Assembly (NCBI RefSeq): GCF_003574085.1
Contig: NZ_QWKZ01000023.1
Span: 1 to 32,761, forward strand
Source: Meiothermus luteus
GTDB taxonomy: Bacteria; Deinococcota; Deinococci; Deinococcales; Thermaceae
Direction of reading: 5' to 3'
Length of the DNA: 32,761 nucleotides
A program made the translations under genes and the position numbers. Positions 21,446 through 31,979 of the stretch are shown piece by piece; the first letter of the stretch is position 1, and the number at the start of each line of letters is the position of its first letter. Below the pieces are notes generated by a model. The model saw only the letters and a list, made by a program, of their open reading frames with translations, was not told the DNA's origin and did no database searches.

Positions 21446-21828
21446 TCACGGGGCTTGCAGGCAACGCCCAAGGGGACGAGCTGAACCGCCAGGCCTTCCC
21501 CTAAGGGTCAGCCGCTCCGGTCGGTAGCGAAGGGCCGGCCGGCCATACTCAAAGCGCAACTCGGTCTCGGGAAAGAACCCGATGGCGGCGGAGGCCCGGG
21601 AAAAAATACGCAGGACCCGCATATACTCCTGGGGGTCCTCCGGGCCAGGGCCCATGAGCTGGACCACGGTCTCGCGCCAGGCGTGGACCCCTCCTCCGCA
21701 CTCCACGCTGGTATAGGTGGCGCAGATCACCTCGGTCAGGTGGTAGTCGCCAGGAATTCGCTCACCTTGAAAAAAGACCAGGCGTTTTTCGGGGTAAGGG
21801 GCGATGGCCTCTAGGAAAGCCTTTAGCG

Positions 21829-21832
<4 letters not shown>
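21446..21832 (-). CDS. DUF6428-like protein of the ars operon
   Basis: A 128-residue soluble protein. It opens MTLKAFLEAIAPYPEKRLVF and continues GERIPGDYHLTEV, which matches my memory of the DUF6428 family, small proteins often encoded next to arsR. A single cysteine lies in TSVECGGGVHAWRETVVQL, near a histidine and a tryptophan. The C-terminal region (LRFEYGRPALRYRPERLTL) is basic and beta-like. The biochemical role is unknown. ATG 21832 overlaps the arsR stop codon as ATGA, so the two genes are translationally coupled and the protein must be made together with the repressor. Confidence 0.75.
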
Positions 21833-22894
<1,062 letters not shown>

Positions 22895-22938
22895 AGCCCG
22901 CTCTCACCGGAGGGTAGTAGCCTTGTCTGGGGTCTAGG

Positions 22939-24042
22939 ATGACGGAGTTTCTCAAGGCCATCGGCATTGCCAACCCCGGGGGTACCGGTTGGCTCACGGT
23001 GGTCTTCACTTTCGTGGTGGCCTGGGTGGTGACCTGGCGTTTCATCCCGCGGGTGCGCCAGTTTGCACTCAAGGTGGGCTGGGCCGACCAGCCCAACGCC
23101 CGGCGGCTGAACAAAGAACCCCTGCCCAACGCGGGGGGGCTGGCCATCTTCGCCGGGGTGGTGGCGGCTTTGGTCGTGGCCACCACCCTGCGGCCCATCC
23201 TCATCCAGGAGGTGCAGGTGCAGGTGCTGGCCATCCTCCTGGGGGGTTCCATCCTGGTTTTGGTGGGCTTTGTGGACGACCAGTTTGGGCTACCGCCTCT
23301 GTTCCGGCTGCTCGTGCAGCTCCTGGCTGCGCTGCTTCTGGTGGCGGTGGACATCCGCTTCCACGCTACCTTCGGCACCGCCTTGGACCCCTTGCTGGGC
23401 ATCCTGCTCACCTTGGTCTGGGTCATCGGCATCACCAACGCAATCAACCTGATGGACGGGGTGGACGGCCTGGCCGGAGGGGTGGCCTTCATAACCGCTA
23501 TGAGCCTCCTGGCCGTCTCGGCCCAAAGCCCCCAGTGGGCCGCGGCTACCCTGGTGCTGTCTGCCCTGGCGGGGGCCGCGCTGGGCTTTTTGCGGCACAA
23601 CTTCCACCCTTCCAAAATCATTATGGGCGACGCCGGAGCCTACTTCTTCGGCTACGTGTTGGCCGCCACCGCGCTTCTGGGCAGCCTCAAGCTCACCACC
23701 GCCTTCTCCTTGGTGCCCACCGCGCTTTTCCTGCTCCTGCCCATTCTGGACACCACCCAGGTGTTCGTGCGGCGGCTCCTGCGGGGGCAGAACCCCATGG
23801 CCACCCCCGGCAAAGACCACATCCACCACCAGCTGCTGGCCCGGGGTTTCTCCCAACGCCGCGCCACCCTGACGCTTTGGGTCATCACCTTGCTCTTCAA
23901 CCTGCTGGCCATGCGGGTACAGGGCCTGAGCCCGCTGGTCATCGGGGTAACTGCCCTGGGCACCGCCCTGCTCCTCGGCTTCACCGTGTGGCGCAAGCTG
24001 CGGGCCTCGTGGAAGGAGGCCGCGCAGCCTCTGCGGGCATAG
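22939..24042 (+). CDS. Undecaprenyl-phosphate sugar-1-phosphate transferase (WecA/TagO-like, GT4/MraY family)
   Basis: A 367-residue polytopic membrane enzyme with about ten or eleven helices. It transfers a HexNAc-1-phosphate (usually GlcNAc-1-P) from a UDP-sugar to undecaprenyl phosphate, starting cell-surface polysaccharide synthesis at the inner leaflet. The Mg-binding pair is D113-D114 in VGFVDDQFG. The motif NAINLMDGVDGLAGG is at 167-181 and the HIHH loop at 294-297, all diagnostic of WecA/TagO-type enzymes rather than MraY. PNARRLNKEPLPNAGGLAI near residue 52 is the first cytoplasmic motif. ATG 22939 has no clear Shine-Dalgarno sequence. It lies 44 bp after upp and may be co-transcribed with it, which would link UMP salvage to UDP-sugar use, though this is weak inference. 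Confidence 0.93.
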   Translation: MTEFLKAIGIANPGGTGWLTVVFTFVVAWVVTWRFIPRVRQFALKVGWADQPNARRLNKEPLPNAGGLAIFAGVVAALVVATTLRPILIQEVQVQVLAILLGGSILVLVGFVDDQFGLPPLFRLLVQLLAALLLVAVDIRFHATFGTALDPLLGILLTLVWVIGITNAINLMDGVDGLAGGVAFITAMSLLAVSAQSPQWAAATLVLSALAGAALGFLRHNFHPSKIIMGDAGAYFFGYVLAATALLGSLKLTTAFSLVPTALFLLLPILDTTQVFVRRLLRGQNPMATPGKDHIHHQLLARGFSQRRATLTLWVITLLFNLLAMRVQGLSPLVIGVTALGTALLLGFTVWRKLRASWKEAAQPLRA

Positions 24043-24043
24043 G

Positions 24044-24829
24044 TCAGCTCGAGGCCGAGGTGTAGTTCCTCAGGGCCACCCGCCAGAAGAGGCGGGACAG
24101 CCCCAACAGGCCCAAGGCCAGCCCCACGGACAGCGCCAGGCTCGAGGGACCCAGCCGTCCCAGCACCGCCTCGGCCGGAACGGTGGTCAGAAAGGCCACC
24201 GGCACCACAAAAGTAAAGACAAAGCGGTAGACCGGTGGAAAGGCTTGCACGGGAAATCGCCCGGCCTCCAGAAGGGCCCTGAGCACCTCCACTGCGTTGG
24301 TCACCTTGACGAACCAGATGCTGCTCGAGGCGATTAGGAACCACAGGCTATAGAGGATGAGCATCGCCAGCAGCAGAAAGCCCAGGCCCAGCAGGTAGTC
24401 CAGGAGGCCAAGCCCTAGCCGGAGCCCCGCGTACACCCAAAGGCCCAAGCCGATGAGAAGGTCGGCGAGCCCCCAGGGGGAGAGGCTCCGGCAGGAAAGC
24501 CAGAACTGGCTGTCTATAGGCTTCAACAACACGAAGTCCAGGGTGCCCTTCTGGACGTGTTCCACGATACGGCCCAGGTTGGGGTACAGCAGCACAAAGG
24601 AAAAGCCATCCAGCATCAAAAAGGCGGCCAGCACTAAAAGGGCCTCCTCAAACCGCCACCCCCCCGGCTGGTAGCCGCCTTGGTACAGAAGTGAGATACC
24701 GAAGAGGCTGCCCAAGGCTCCTCCGAAGGCCGAGAGGGCCGCAATCAAAAAGTTGCCGCGGTACTCCAGCTCCGCAGCCATAGCCGTACCCCAAAAGCGC
24801 CACAGCACCCTCAGGTAACGCACCTTCAT
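24044..24829 (-). CDS. ABC-2 type transporter permease (ABC-2-like, DUF990 type)
   Basis: A 261-residue membrane protein with six predicted helices. The N-terminal MKVRYLRVLWRFWGTAMAAELEYRGNFLIAALSAF has the ELEYRxNF element typical of the ABC-2-like permeases that act in pairs with one ATPase. Later conserved stretches are PNLGRIVEHVQKGTLDFVLLKPIDSQF (about 83-109) and SIWFVKVTNAVEVLRALLEAGRFPVQAFPP. In most genomes two such permeases and an ATP-binding subunit form one operon. Here neither partner is adjacent. Upstream lies the divergent cobalamin riboswitch region, and downstream is the convergent glycosyltransferase. The transported substrate is unknown. ATG 24829 has no clear Shine-Dalgarno sequence; a later in-frame ATG at 24781 is possible. 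Confidence 0.85.
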   Translation of the reverse strand: MKVRYLRVLWRFWGTAMAAELEYRGNFLIAALSAFGGALGSLFGISLLYQGGYQPGGWRFEEALLVLAAFLMLDGFSFVLLYPNLGRIVEHVQKGTLDFVLLKPIDSQFWLSCRSLSPWGLADLLIGLGLWVYAGLRLGLGLLDYLLGLGFLLLAMLILYSLWFLIASSSIWFVKVTNAVEVLRALLEAGRFPVQAFPPVYRFVFTFVVPVAFLTTVPAEAVLGRLGPSSLALSVGLALGLLGLSRLFWRVALRNYTSASS

Positions 24830-24918
24830 AGTCTACCGGCCCCAGCGCCTCTTGCCCCAAGCCCAAGCCCGATGTAGCTTTGGTATACGCCCCGCTAGGG
24901 GCCAAAAGCTCGAGCCGC

Positions 24919-25034
24919 TCTCGGTGGCTGGGCGCGTAGTCCAGCCTTAAAGTGGGGAAGTCCGGTGAGAATCCGGCACTGTTGCGCAGCGGTGTGAGGC
25001 GCCTCGGCGCCTCGAGTCCGAATACCTGCCGAGA
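24919..25034 (+). ncRNA. Cobalamin (adenosylcobalamin) riboswitch aptamer
   Basis: The conserved core of the B12 riboswitch is present in order. The closing stem P1 is TCTCGG (24919-24924) with CCGAGA (25029-25034). A hairpin GGCTGG/CCAGCC (24926-24931/24941-24946) follows. The central core reads GGGGAAGTCCGGTGAGAATC, then CCGGCACTG, then GCGCAGCGGT. A GC-rich arm GGCGCCTCGGCGCC comes next, and the B12-box element GAGTCCGAATACCTGCCGAG ends it. It lies on the plus strand about 115 nt upstream of btuF, the expected target. High cobalamin should reduce expression of the downstream uptake and synthesis genes. Confidence 0.93.
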
Positions 25035-25144
25035 AGTCCTCCGGAGCCGCAACGGAGGACTCCCGCGCACAACGGGAGAGATACGGGGTTCCCTCGGTCT
25101 CTTGGGCCTCTGCCCAGCGAAATCCAAGCTCGAGCTTTAGGGAG
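25035..25144 (+). promoter_or_regulatory. Expression platform of the cobalamin riboswitch
   Basis: Directly after P1 there is a 9-bp hairpin, AGTCCTCCG (25035-25043) with CGGAGGACT (25053-25061). A second hairpin, CTCCCG (25060-25065) with CGGGAG (25073-25078), shares two bases with the first. No U-tract follows either one, so Rho-independent termination is unlikely. TTCCCT near 25090 could pair with the AGGGAG ribosome binding site of btuF (25139-25144), which suggests translational control. The 320-bp gap 24830-25149 holds no gene besides these elements. Confidence 0.5.
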
Positions 25145-25149
25145 CCGAA

Positions 25150-26016
25150 ATGAAGCGCTTGTTTTTCCTCCTGCTGGCGTTCGTTCTAAGCCTCGCTCTA
25201 GCCCAGTTCCCCCTGACCCTCACCGATGACCAAGGCCGCAGCATCACGTTGCAAAAACCGCCTCAGCGCATCGTGACCATGCTGCCCTCGGCCACCGAGA
25301 CCATCTGCTCGCTCTCCGAGGCAGCCTGCCGCCGCATCGTGGCCACCGACCAGTTCTCCAACTGGCCTGAGCGGGTGCGCAGCCTGCCCAAGGCCGGTGG
25401 CCTCATCAACCCCAACACCGAGCTCATCATCTCCCTCAAGCCGGACCTGGTCATCGTGAACTCGGCCCGGCTGGTAGAACCGCTGGAGCGGGCTGGCCTG
25501 ACCGTCTACGTAACCCGCCCCCAGACCTACGCCGACATCTTCCGCACCGCCCGGGCCTACGGCCAGATGCTGGGCCTGCGGGCCGAGGCCGAGCGGCTGG
25601 TGGCCCGCGTTCAGGCCGAGGTCTTCGCCCTGGAAAGCCGCGCCGCCAAGGCCAAGGAGCGCCCGCTGGTCTATTACGAGATTGACCCCACCCCCTACAC
25701 CGCGGGGCCCAGCTCCTTCATCGGGGCCCTCATAGAAAAAGCCCGGGGCCGGAACATCATCCCAGCCGAGCTGGGAAACTTCCCCAAGATTAACCCCGAG
25801 CTGGTGGTGCAGCAAAAACCCCAGGTCATTGTGGTGACCCACCCAGAGGTGGGGGGCATCCGGAACCGCCCCGGCTGGGGGGCCATCCCCGCGGTGCAGC
25901 AAAACCGCATCTGCGCCTTCAGCGGCGAGGCGACCGACCTGCTCTCCCGGCCTGGCCCCCGGGTGGCCCAGGGCCTCAAGTTCCTGATCGAGTGCTTCCA
26001 CCCGGAGCTGAAGTAG
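25150..26016 (+). CDS. btuF: Cobalamin ABC transporter periplasmic binding protein (BtuF-like)
   Basis: A 288-residue helical-backbone (class III) periplasmic binding protein with a signal peptide (MKRLFFLLLAFVLSLALAQ) and no lipobox. It opens FPLTLTDDQGRSITLQKPPQRIVTMLPSATETICSL, the BtuF/FepB-family N-terminal lobe. C-terminal conserved elements are NFPKINPELVVQQKPQVIVV and FLIECFHPEL. Siderophore- and heme-binding relatives look alike, but the cobalamin riboswitch upstream and cobO/cobN downstream make a corrinoid ligand by far the most likely. ATG 25150 follows AGGGAG by 5 nt. It is the first gene of the operon and is followed 3 bp later by btuC. Confidence 0.9.
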   Translation: MKRLFFLLLAFVLSLALAQFPLTLTDDQGRSITLQKPPQRIVTMLPSATETICSLSEAACRRIVATDQFSNWPERVRSLPKAGGLINPNTELIISLKPDLVIVNSARLVEPLERAGLTVYVTRPQTYADIFRTARAYGQMLGLRAEAERLVARVQAEVFALESRAAKAKERPLVYYEIDPTPYTAGPSSFIGALIEKARGRNIIPAELGNFPKINPELVVQQKPQVIVVTHPEVGGIRNRPGWGAIPAVQQNRICAFSGEATDLLSRPGPRVAQGLKFLIECFHPELK

Positions 26017-26019
26017 GCC

Positions 26020-27081
26020 ATGCAAGGCGGCCTGAGCCCTACCCGGGGGTGGACGGGCCTATCCCTTCCAGCCCGGCGGACCCTCACCTTCACCGCACTG
26101 GCCCTCCTCCTGGGGGGGGCGCTGGTCCTGGGGGTAGGCCAGGGGGCCGTCTACGTCCCCCCGCTCGAGGTGCTCCAGGCCCTCTTGGGGCAGAGTGAAA
26201 ACCCCATCGTCACCGAGCTGCGCCTGCCCCGGGTGCTGGGGGCCATGCTGGTGGGGGCCGCCCTGGGCCTGGCCGGAGCCGCCTACCAGGGGCTCTTCCG
26301 CAACCCCCTGGCCGACCCTTACCTGATGGGGGTGGCCGCTGGGGCCTCTTTCGGCTTCACCCTCACCCTGAGTCTGAGCGGGGCCCTGGCGGGCTTCGGG
26401 GCAGGCCTGTTTTTCGCCAGCCTGCCCACCACGGCGGCGTTGGGGGCCTTTCTGGGAGCCCTTCTCGCGGTTGTCCTAACCCTCACCCTGGCCGGGGGGC
26501 CCAAAAGCGGGCAACACCTAATCCTGGCCGGGGTGGTGGTGGGCAGCGTGCTCACCGGTTTTTCTACCCTTCTTTTGCTGCTGGACACCGACCGCATCCG
26601 CGAGGTCTTCAGCTACACCTTGGGCAGCCTGGCCTTCATGGGCTGGCGGGGGGTGGGCCTGATGCTCCTGGGGCTGGGCTTCGCGCTGCCCCTGTTGTGG
26701 GGGCTGGCCCGGGCCCTGAACGCCCTGGCGCTCGGAGAGGAGACCGCTCAAAGCCTGGGCCTGCCCCTTTCGGCCCTCAGGCTGGTGCTGATTGGCCTTT
26801 CCACCCTGCTCACCGCGCTCTCGGTGGTGCACGCCGGCATCATCGGGTTTGTGGGCTTTGTGGCCCCTCACGCCCTCCGCCAGCTCGTGGGGGGCGACTA
26901 CCGCTACTTGCTCCCGGCCTCGGCCCTGGGGGGGGCGCTTCTGCTGGCCTTATCGGACTGGGCGGCTCGAGTGGTGGCCCGGCCCGCGGAACTCCCCGTG
27001 GGGGTCATCACCACCTTGCTGGGCGGCCCCTTCTTCCTATACCTGTTGTGGCGGGCCCGAAAGGGCCTCCACTGGGGGTGA
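26020..27081 (+). CDS. btuC: Cobalamin ABC transporter permease (BtuC/FecCD family)
   Basis: A 353-residue inner-membrane permease with about ten helices. The FecCD-family signatures are LRLPRVLGAMLVGAALGLAGAAYQGLFRNPLADPYLMGVAAGASFG (about 67-113) and GFVGFVAPHALRQLVGGDYRYLLPASALGGALLL near 270-305. It forms a homodimeric channel that needs a BtuD-type ATPase. No such ATPase gene is in the window: the next gene, 3 bp downstream, is cobO. The start ATG 26020 lies 3 bp after the btuF stop codon, which gives a roughly 20-residue polar N-terminal extension before the first helix; a later start inside that extension is possible. Confidence 0.92.
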   Translation: MQGGLSPTRGWTGLSLPARRTLTFTALALLLGGALVLGVGQGAVYVPPLEVLQALLGQSENPIVTELRLPRVLGAMLVGAALGLAGAAYQGLFRNPLADPYLMGVAAGASFGFTLTLSLSGALAGFGAGLFFASLPTTAALGAFLGALLAVVLTLTLAGGPKSGQHLILAGVVVGSVLTGFSTLLLLLDTDRIREVFSYTLGSLAFMGWRGVGLMLLGLGFALPLLWGLARALNALALGEETAQSLGLPLSALRLVLIGLSTLLTALSVVHAGIIGFVGFVAPHALRQLVGGDYRYLLPASALGGALLLALSDWAARVVARPAELPVGVITTLLGGPFFLYLLWRARKGLHWG

Positions 27082-27084
27082 GCG

Positions 27085-27648
27085 ATGGAACAGCCCAAAC
27101 GGGAGAAACCCTACCAAAAACCCACCGGGGAACGGCGGGGGCTGGTCTTGGTCTATACCGGGGAGGGCAAGGGTAAGACCACCGCGGCCCTGGGCCTGGT
27201 CCTACGGGCGGTGGGGCGGGGCTACCGGGCGCGCATCTTTCAGTTCATGAAACACGAGCGGGCTGCTTTCGGCGAACACCGGGCCCTAGAACGGCTGGGG
27301 GTGGAGATTGAGGGGCTGGGCGACGGGTTTAGCTGGAAGTCCAAAGACCTGGACCACTCGGCCGCCCTGGCCTACAAAGGCTGGCAGAAGGCCCGGGAGA
27401 TTCTCCTCTCTGGAACGTACTTTCTGGTGGTTTGGGATGAGATCAGCTACCCCATCCGCTACGGATGGATTCCCCTAGAGGAGGTACTCCAGGCCTTGGA
27501 GCAAAAACCAAAAGGGGTCCACCTGGTGCTCACCGGCCGGGGCATGCCGGAAGAAATCATTGAGCGGGCCGACACGGCCAGCGAGGTACGCAAGGTCAAG
27601 CACGCCTTTGACGCTGGGGTGCCTGCCCAGCGGGGCATTGAGCACTGA
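27085..27648 (+). CDS. cobO: Cob(I)yrinic acid a,c-diamide adenosyltransferase (CobO/BtuR)
   Basis: A 187-residue P-loop enzyme that transfers the adenosyl group of ATP to cobalt(I) corrinoids, giving the coenzyme form. The nucleotide loop is GEGKGKT at 26-32. The family motifs [56 protein letters not shown] and the C-terminal [16 protein letters not shown] are all present. Length is standard for the CobA/CobO type; PduO- and EutT-type enzymes are unrelated. It lies 3 bp after btuC and 5 bp before cobN, so the genes are co-transcribed under the riboswitch. Confidence 0.96.
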   Translation: MEQPKREKPYQKPTGERRGLVLVYTGEGKGKTTAALGLVLRAVGRGYRARIFQFMKHERAAFGEHRALERLGVEIEGLGDGFSWKSKDLDHSAALAYKGWQKAREILLSGTYFLVVWDEISYPIRYGWIPLEEVLQALEQKPKGVHLVLTGRGMPEEIIERADTASEVRKVKHAFDAGVPAQRGIEH

Positions 27649-27653
27649 AGCCC

Positions 27654-30600
27654 ATGAACCTCTACCGCCAGAGAGTCCAAAGGCCTGATGGCCGCTTGGT
27701 GCACATCGTGCAAAAGCGGGGCCACCTCAGCTACTGCTACACCGGCTGCTGCTGCGGCCACACCGAAAGGGGCTACGCCCCGGTACCCGCCGAGGTCTAC
27801 AAGGAGGAGTGGCTGCGGCGAAGGCTGAGGAACCTGGTCCACCTGACCAAAGGGGGGTGCCTAGGCCCTTGTGTGCTGGCCAATGTGGCCTGCTTGGTCT
27901 TTGACGGCCGCTCGGTCTGGTTCCACTCGGTGAACACCCCCTGGCAGGTGCGGCTCATCTTTGACCACATAGAGGCCATGCTGGCCGCCGACCGCTTCCT
28001 GCCGCCCCCGCCCGAGCTAGCCGAGTACGTCTTCAACTTCTACGACTGGGAGGCCCGCAGCGGCGTGGCCCTGCCCTCCCCTCGCCTCCCCGAAGCCCCC
28101 CAGGGCCTATCGGGCATCGCCCTGCTAAGCCACGCCGACACCGACCTGCTGGCCCTGGAAGCGGCCAAGGGCCTGCTGCCCCCTGGCTTCCCCCCGGTGG
28201 TGGGCCTGAGCCTCAACCGGCTCAGAAGCCCAGAGCAGATGGCTCTATGGCTCCAAGGCCCCCTGGGCCGGGCCCAGGTAGTGGTCCTACGGCTGCACAG
28301 CTCACCCGAGCGGGTGCCCGGCCTGGAGACCCTGCGGGCCTACGCCCGGAAGCATGGGCAGCGGCTTCTGTTCGTAAGCGGCCTGGGGGAGCTTTCCCCG
28401 GAGCTGGCCCGGTGTTCCGACGGGGGCTCGCTGGTGCTGAGGGAGGCCACTGCTTACCTGACGGCAGGCGGGGTGGACAACCTGGTGGAACTCTGCAAGT
28501 ACCTGTCGGACACCCTGCTGGAAAGCCGCTACGGCCATACCCCCCCAATCCCCCAGCCCGAGCACGGCCTCTACCACCCCGGCCTGCCCCAGGGAGCCAC
28601 GCTGCAGGACTGGGAGCGAATCCGCGATCCCAGCCGGCCCACCGCCGGACTGCTCTTCTACCGGGCCCACTTCCTCTCGGGGAACCTAGCCTTCGTGGAC
28701 GGCCTGGTAGAGGCCCTGGAGGCCCGGGGAATGAACGCCCTGCCGGTCTACACCTCCTCCCTCAAGGCGATGGAGGAGGGCTTTCCGGTGGCGCTGGGCT
28801 TTTTGGAGGGACGCGTGGATGTGCTCATCTCCACCCTGGCCTTTGCCCTGGGGGAGGTCCACGCCGGCGCCATCACCCCGGCGGGGCAAGGGGTGGGGGC
28901 CTTCGCCCGGCTTGGGGTGCCGGTGCTGCAGGCCCTAACCCCGGGAATGCCCAAAGGGGCCTGGGAGGTAAGCCAGAGGGGGCTCAACCCCCTCGAGACC
29001 TCCATGCAGGTAGCCCTGCCGGAGTTTGACGGCCGGCTGATAGGGGTGCCCATCAGCTTCAAGGAGCAGGGCCAACAGACCCTTTACGTTCCCGAGCCCG
29101 ACCGGATGGAGCGCATCGCCGGCTTAGCCGCACGCCTCGCCGCCCTGCGGCGAAAACCCAACCCCCAAAAGCGCATCGCCTTTGTGCTCACCAACTCCGG
29201 GGCCAAGGCCCAAATGGTGGGCAACGCGGTGGGCCTAGACGCCCCGGCCTCGCTGCTGCGCATCCTGCGGGCCATGCGGGCTCGAGGCTACACCCTCCCC
29301 GAACTCCCGGAAAGCCCCAAGGCCTTGATGGAGGCCCTGCTGAGCCGGGGCAGCTACGACCCCCAGCATCCCTTAGACCCCAAGCAGGCCTTCCGGATTC
29401 CCCGCCCGACCTACCTGCGCTGGTTCAGGGAGTTTCCCGAGGCCCTGCGCTTCCGCATGGAGGACTTCTGGGGCACCCCCCGCGAGCGGGGCTACACCCT
29501 GCGTCAGGGCAAGCCCAAGACCGACAAGAAAACCCTCAAAGGGCTGAAAACCTTGGGCGCTTTAAGCCTGAACGAGGAGCCGTACAGCGACGAGGAGAGC
29601 TACTGGGTGGCTGGCCTCGAGCTGGGCAACGTCCTCATCGCCCTCCAACCCCCGCGGGGCTACGGCCTTGACCCCGACGCCATCTACCACACCCCCGACC
29701 TCCCCCCAACCCACCACTACGCGGCCTTCTACCGATGGCTGGAGGAGGGCTGGGGCGCCGATGCCATCGTACACCTGGGCAAGCACGGCACCTTAGAGTG
29801 GCTCCCCGGAAAAGGGGTGGGCCTCTCAGCGGCCTGCGCCCCCGATGCCCTCCTGGGCAGCCTGCCCCTCTTCTACCCCTTCATCCTCAACGACCCGGGC
29901 GAGGGTACCCAGGCCAAGCGGCGGGCCCACGCCGCGGTGGTGGACCACCTACCCCCGCCCCTGACCCTGGCCGAAACCTACGGGCCGCTGGCCCGCCTGA
30001 GCGAACTGGTGAACGAGTACTACGTCCTGGAGAAACTCGACCCCAGCAAGCTGCCCCTTTTGCAGCAGGAAATCTGGCAGATACTGGAGGAAACCCAGCT
30101 CAAAGCCGACCTCGAGCTAAAAACCCTGCTCAGTGCCGACCACGGCGACCACAAGCACGAGTGGGACGATACCCTAACCCCAGAGGGCATCCCCTCCACC
30201 CTGGCCGAGATGGAGGGGCCCCAGGTGGCCCACCTACTGGAGGATATTGAGGGCTACCTCTGCGAGCTGGGGCTGGCCCAGATACGCGACGGGTTGCACA
30301 CCCTGGGCGAACTTCCCCCCTTCCCCGAGACCCTCAGGGCCCTCACCCGGCTGCCCAACGGGCCTGTGCCGGGCTGGCTTTCCACCCTGGCCCAGGCCTA
30401 CGGCTTCCACCCAGACTCCCTGCTCGAGCGGATGGGGGCCCGCCTAGACCCTCCCCATCCGCTTGGCCAAAGCCACGGCCAGGTGCTGGAGAACCTCGAG
30501 CGGCTGGCCCTCAGGCTTTACGAAGAGCTGGAGCAGCAAGGTTTCGCCTCCACCGCCATCCCCTCCGTGCTGGGACGGGTGCTGCCCCCAGGGTACGATG

Positions 30601-31979
30601 AGGGGGCCCTGGCCAAGCTGGAGGAGACCCTGGGCTTCGCCTGCACCCACCTGGTGCCAGCCCTGGAGCGCACCGACGACGAGATCGAGCACCTTTTGCT
30701 GGGGCTGGAGGGGGGCTACATCCCCGCCGGCCCCGCCGGGGCCCCCAGCCGCGGCCAGGCCCACGTCCTCCCCAGCGGGCGCAACTTCTACGCGGTAGAC
30801 CCCCGGGCCCTGCCCTCCCAGGCTGCCTGGCGGGTGGGCCAGCGGCTGGCCCAGGAGACCCTGGAGCGCTACCTCCGGGAAACCGGGCGCTACCCGGAGA
30901 TGGTGGCCCTCTCGGCCTGGGGCACGGCCCAGATGCGCACCCAGGGGGACGAGGTGGCCGAGGTACTGGCCTTCCTGGGGGTGCGCCCCCGCTGGCACCC
31001 CCTGAGCCGGCGCATAGAGGGGCTCGAGGTCATCCCCCTGTCCGAGCTGGACCGCCCCCGCATTGATGTGACCCTGCGCATCTCCGGCTTTTTTCGCGAC
31101 GCTTTTCCCCACCTGATAGAGCTCCTAGACGAGGCTTTTGAAATGGTCATGCACCTGCCGGAGGACCCTGAGCAAAACTACCCCCGCAAGCACTACCTGG
31201 AGGCGCTGGGCGCTTCTTGTACAAGCGATGGGTGCGGTCAGGAGGAGGTCCACTGGCGCATCTTTGGCTCCAAGCCGGGAAGCTACGGCGCAGGGATGCT
31301 GCCCCTGCTGGAGGCCGGCAACTGGGAGAGCCCGCACGACCTGGCCCAGGTCTACCTGGCCTGGGGAGGGTACGCCTACGGACGGGGCGTGGAGGGGGTT
31401 GAGGCCAAAGAAACCTTCGCCCAGCGGTTGCGGCAGGTGGAGCTGGCCCTGCACAACCAGGACAACCGCGAACACGACATCCTGGACTCCGACGACTACT
31501 TCCAGTACCACGGGGGGCTCATCGCCGCGGTGCGGGCCCTAAAGGGGGAGGCCCCCAAGGCCTACTTCGGCGACACTGCCAACCCCGAGAAGCCCCGGAT
31601 GCGCGACCTACGGGAGGAAATCCTGCGGGTCTACCGCAGCCGGGTGGTGAACCCCAAGTGGCTTTCAGCCATCCAGCGCCACGGCTACAAAGGCGGCCTG
31701 GAGATGGCCGCCACCGTGGACTACCTGTTCGGCTACAGCGCCACCGCAGGGGTCGTGCCCGACTTCATCTTTGAGGGGGTGGCCCAGACCTACGCGCTGG
31801 ACCCCGCCATCCAGGCCTTTCTTAAGGAGGCCAACCCCTGGGCCCTGCGGGCGATTTCTGAGCGGCTCTTGGAGGCGGCTGAGCGGGGCCTATGGCAGGC
31901 CCGCGAGGAAACCCTGGAGGCCCTGCGGGAGGCCATGCTGGCCGGCGAAGCAGCCCTGGAGGCTTCAAGCGAGGTATGA
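27654..31979 (+). CDS. cobN: Cobaltochelatase subunit CobN with N-terminal thioredoxin-like [2Fe-2S] domain
   Basis: A 1441-residue large subunit of the aerobic-type cobaltochelatase, which inserts Co2+ into hydrogenobyrinic acid a,c-diamide in an ATP-dependent complex. The chelatase part begins about residue 150 ([16 protein letters not shown]) and runs nearly to the end. Typical pieces are [27 protein letters not shown]-like regions and [14 protein letters not shown]. The first 120 residues are an added domain: C28, C32-C33-C34 ([13 protein letters not shown]), C69 and C73 (GGCLGPC) and C80, the cysteine layout of thioredoxin-like [2Fe-2S] ferredoxins such as CbiW. A His-rich stretch, [12 protein letters not shown], lies near residue 830. 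A CTSDGCG cysteine pair lies near residue 1190, just before the RIFGSKPG motif. ATG 27654 follows cobO by 5 bp. The stop codon overlaps the next start codon as ATGA. Confidence 0.95.
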   Translation: MNLYRQRVQRPDGRLVHIVQKRGHLSYCYTGCCCGHTERGYAPVPAEVYKEEWLRRRLRNLVHLTKGGCLGPCVLANVACLVFDGRSVWFHSVNTPWQVRLIFDHIEAMLAADRFLPPPPELAEYVFNFYDWEARSGVALPSPRLPEAPQGLSGIALLSHADTDLLALEAAKGLLPPGFPPVVGLSLNRLRSPEQMALWLQGPLGRAQVVVLRLHSSPERVPGLETLRAYARKHGQRLLFVSGLGELSPELARCSDGGSLVLREATAYLTAGGVDNLVELCKYLSDTLLESRYGHTPPIPQPEHGLYHPGLPQGATLQDWERIRDPSRPTAGLLFYRAHFLSGNLAFVDGLVEALEARGMNALPVYTSSLKAMEEGFPVALGFLEGRVDVLISTLAFALGEVHAGAITPAGQGVGAFARLGVPVLQALTPGMPKGAWEVSQRGLNPLETSMQVALPEFDGRLIGVPISFKEQGQQTLYVPEPDRMERIAGLAARLAALRRKPNPQKRIAFVLTNSGAKAQMVGNAVGLDAPASLLRILRAMRARGYTLPELPESPKALMEALLSRGSYDPQHPLDPKQAFRIPRPTYLRWFREFPEALRFRMEDFWGTPRERGYTLRQGKPKTDKKTLKGLKTLGALSLNEEPYSDEESYWVAGLELGNVLIALQPPRGYGLDPDAIYHTPDLPPTHHYAAFYRWLEEGWGADAIVHLGKHGTLEWLPGKGVGLSAACAPDALLGSLPLFYPFILNDPGEGTQAKRRAHAAVVDHLPPPLTLAETYGPLARLSELVNEYYVLEKLDPSKLPLLQQEIWQILEETQLKADLELKTLLSADHGDHKHEWDDTLTPEGIPSTLAEMEGPQVAHLLEDIEGYLCELGLAQIRDGLHTLGELPPFPETLRALTRLPNGPVPGWLSTLAQAYGFHPDSLLERMGARLDPPHPLGQSHGQVLENLERLALRLYEELEQQGFASTAIPSVLGRVLPPGYDEGALAKLEETLGFACTHLVPALERTDDEIEHLLLGLEGGYIPAGPAGAPSRGQAHVLPSGRNFYAVDPRALPSQAAWRVGQRLAQETLERYLRETGRYPEMVALSAWGTAQMRTQGDEVAEVLAFLGVRPRWHPLSRRIEGLEVIPLSELDRPRIDVTLRISGFFRDAFPHLIELLDEAFEMVMHLPEDPEQNYPRKHYLEALGASCTSDGCGQEEVHWRIFGSKPGSYGAGMLPLLEAGNWESPHDLAQVYLAWGGYAYGRGVEGVEAKETFAQRLRQVELALHNQDNREHDILDSDDYFQYHGGLIAAVRALKGEAPKAYFGDTANPEKPRMRDLREEILRVYRSRVVNPKWLSAIQRHGYKGGLEMAATVDYLFGYSATAGVVPDFIFEGVAQTYALDPAIQAFLKEANPWALRAISERLLEAAERGLWQAREETLEALREAMLAGEAALEASSEV

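Noticed and set aside
22989-24065. Plus-strand frame of 358 codons inside the sugar-phosphate transferase gene
   Set aside because: It is a Gly/Pro/His/Arg-rich frame-shifted shadow of the membrane enzyme starting at 22939.
24648-25127. Minus-strand frame of 159 codons across the cobalamin riboswitch
   Set aside because: It covers the structured RNA and the 5' end of the ABC-2 permease gene, has no family match and would be antisense to the aptamer.
27085-27648. CobO as the missing transporter ATPase
   Set aside because: It has a P-loop but no ABC signature, Q-loop or Walker B DEP of ABC ATPases, and it matches the adenosyltransferase motifs fully.
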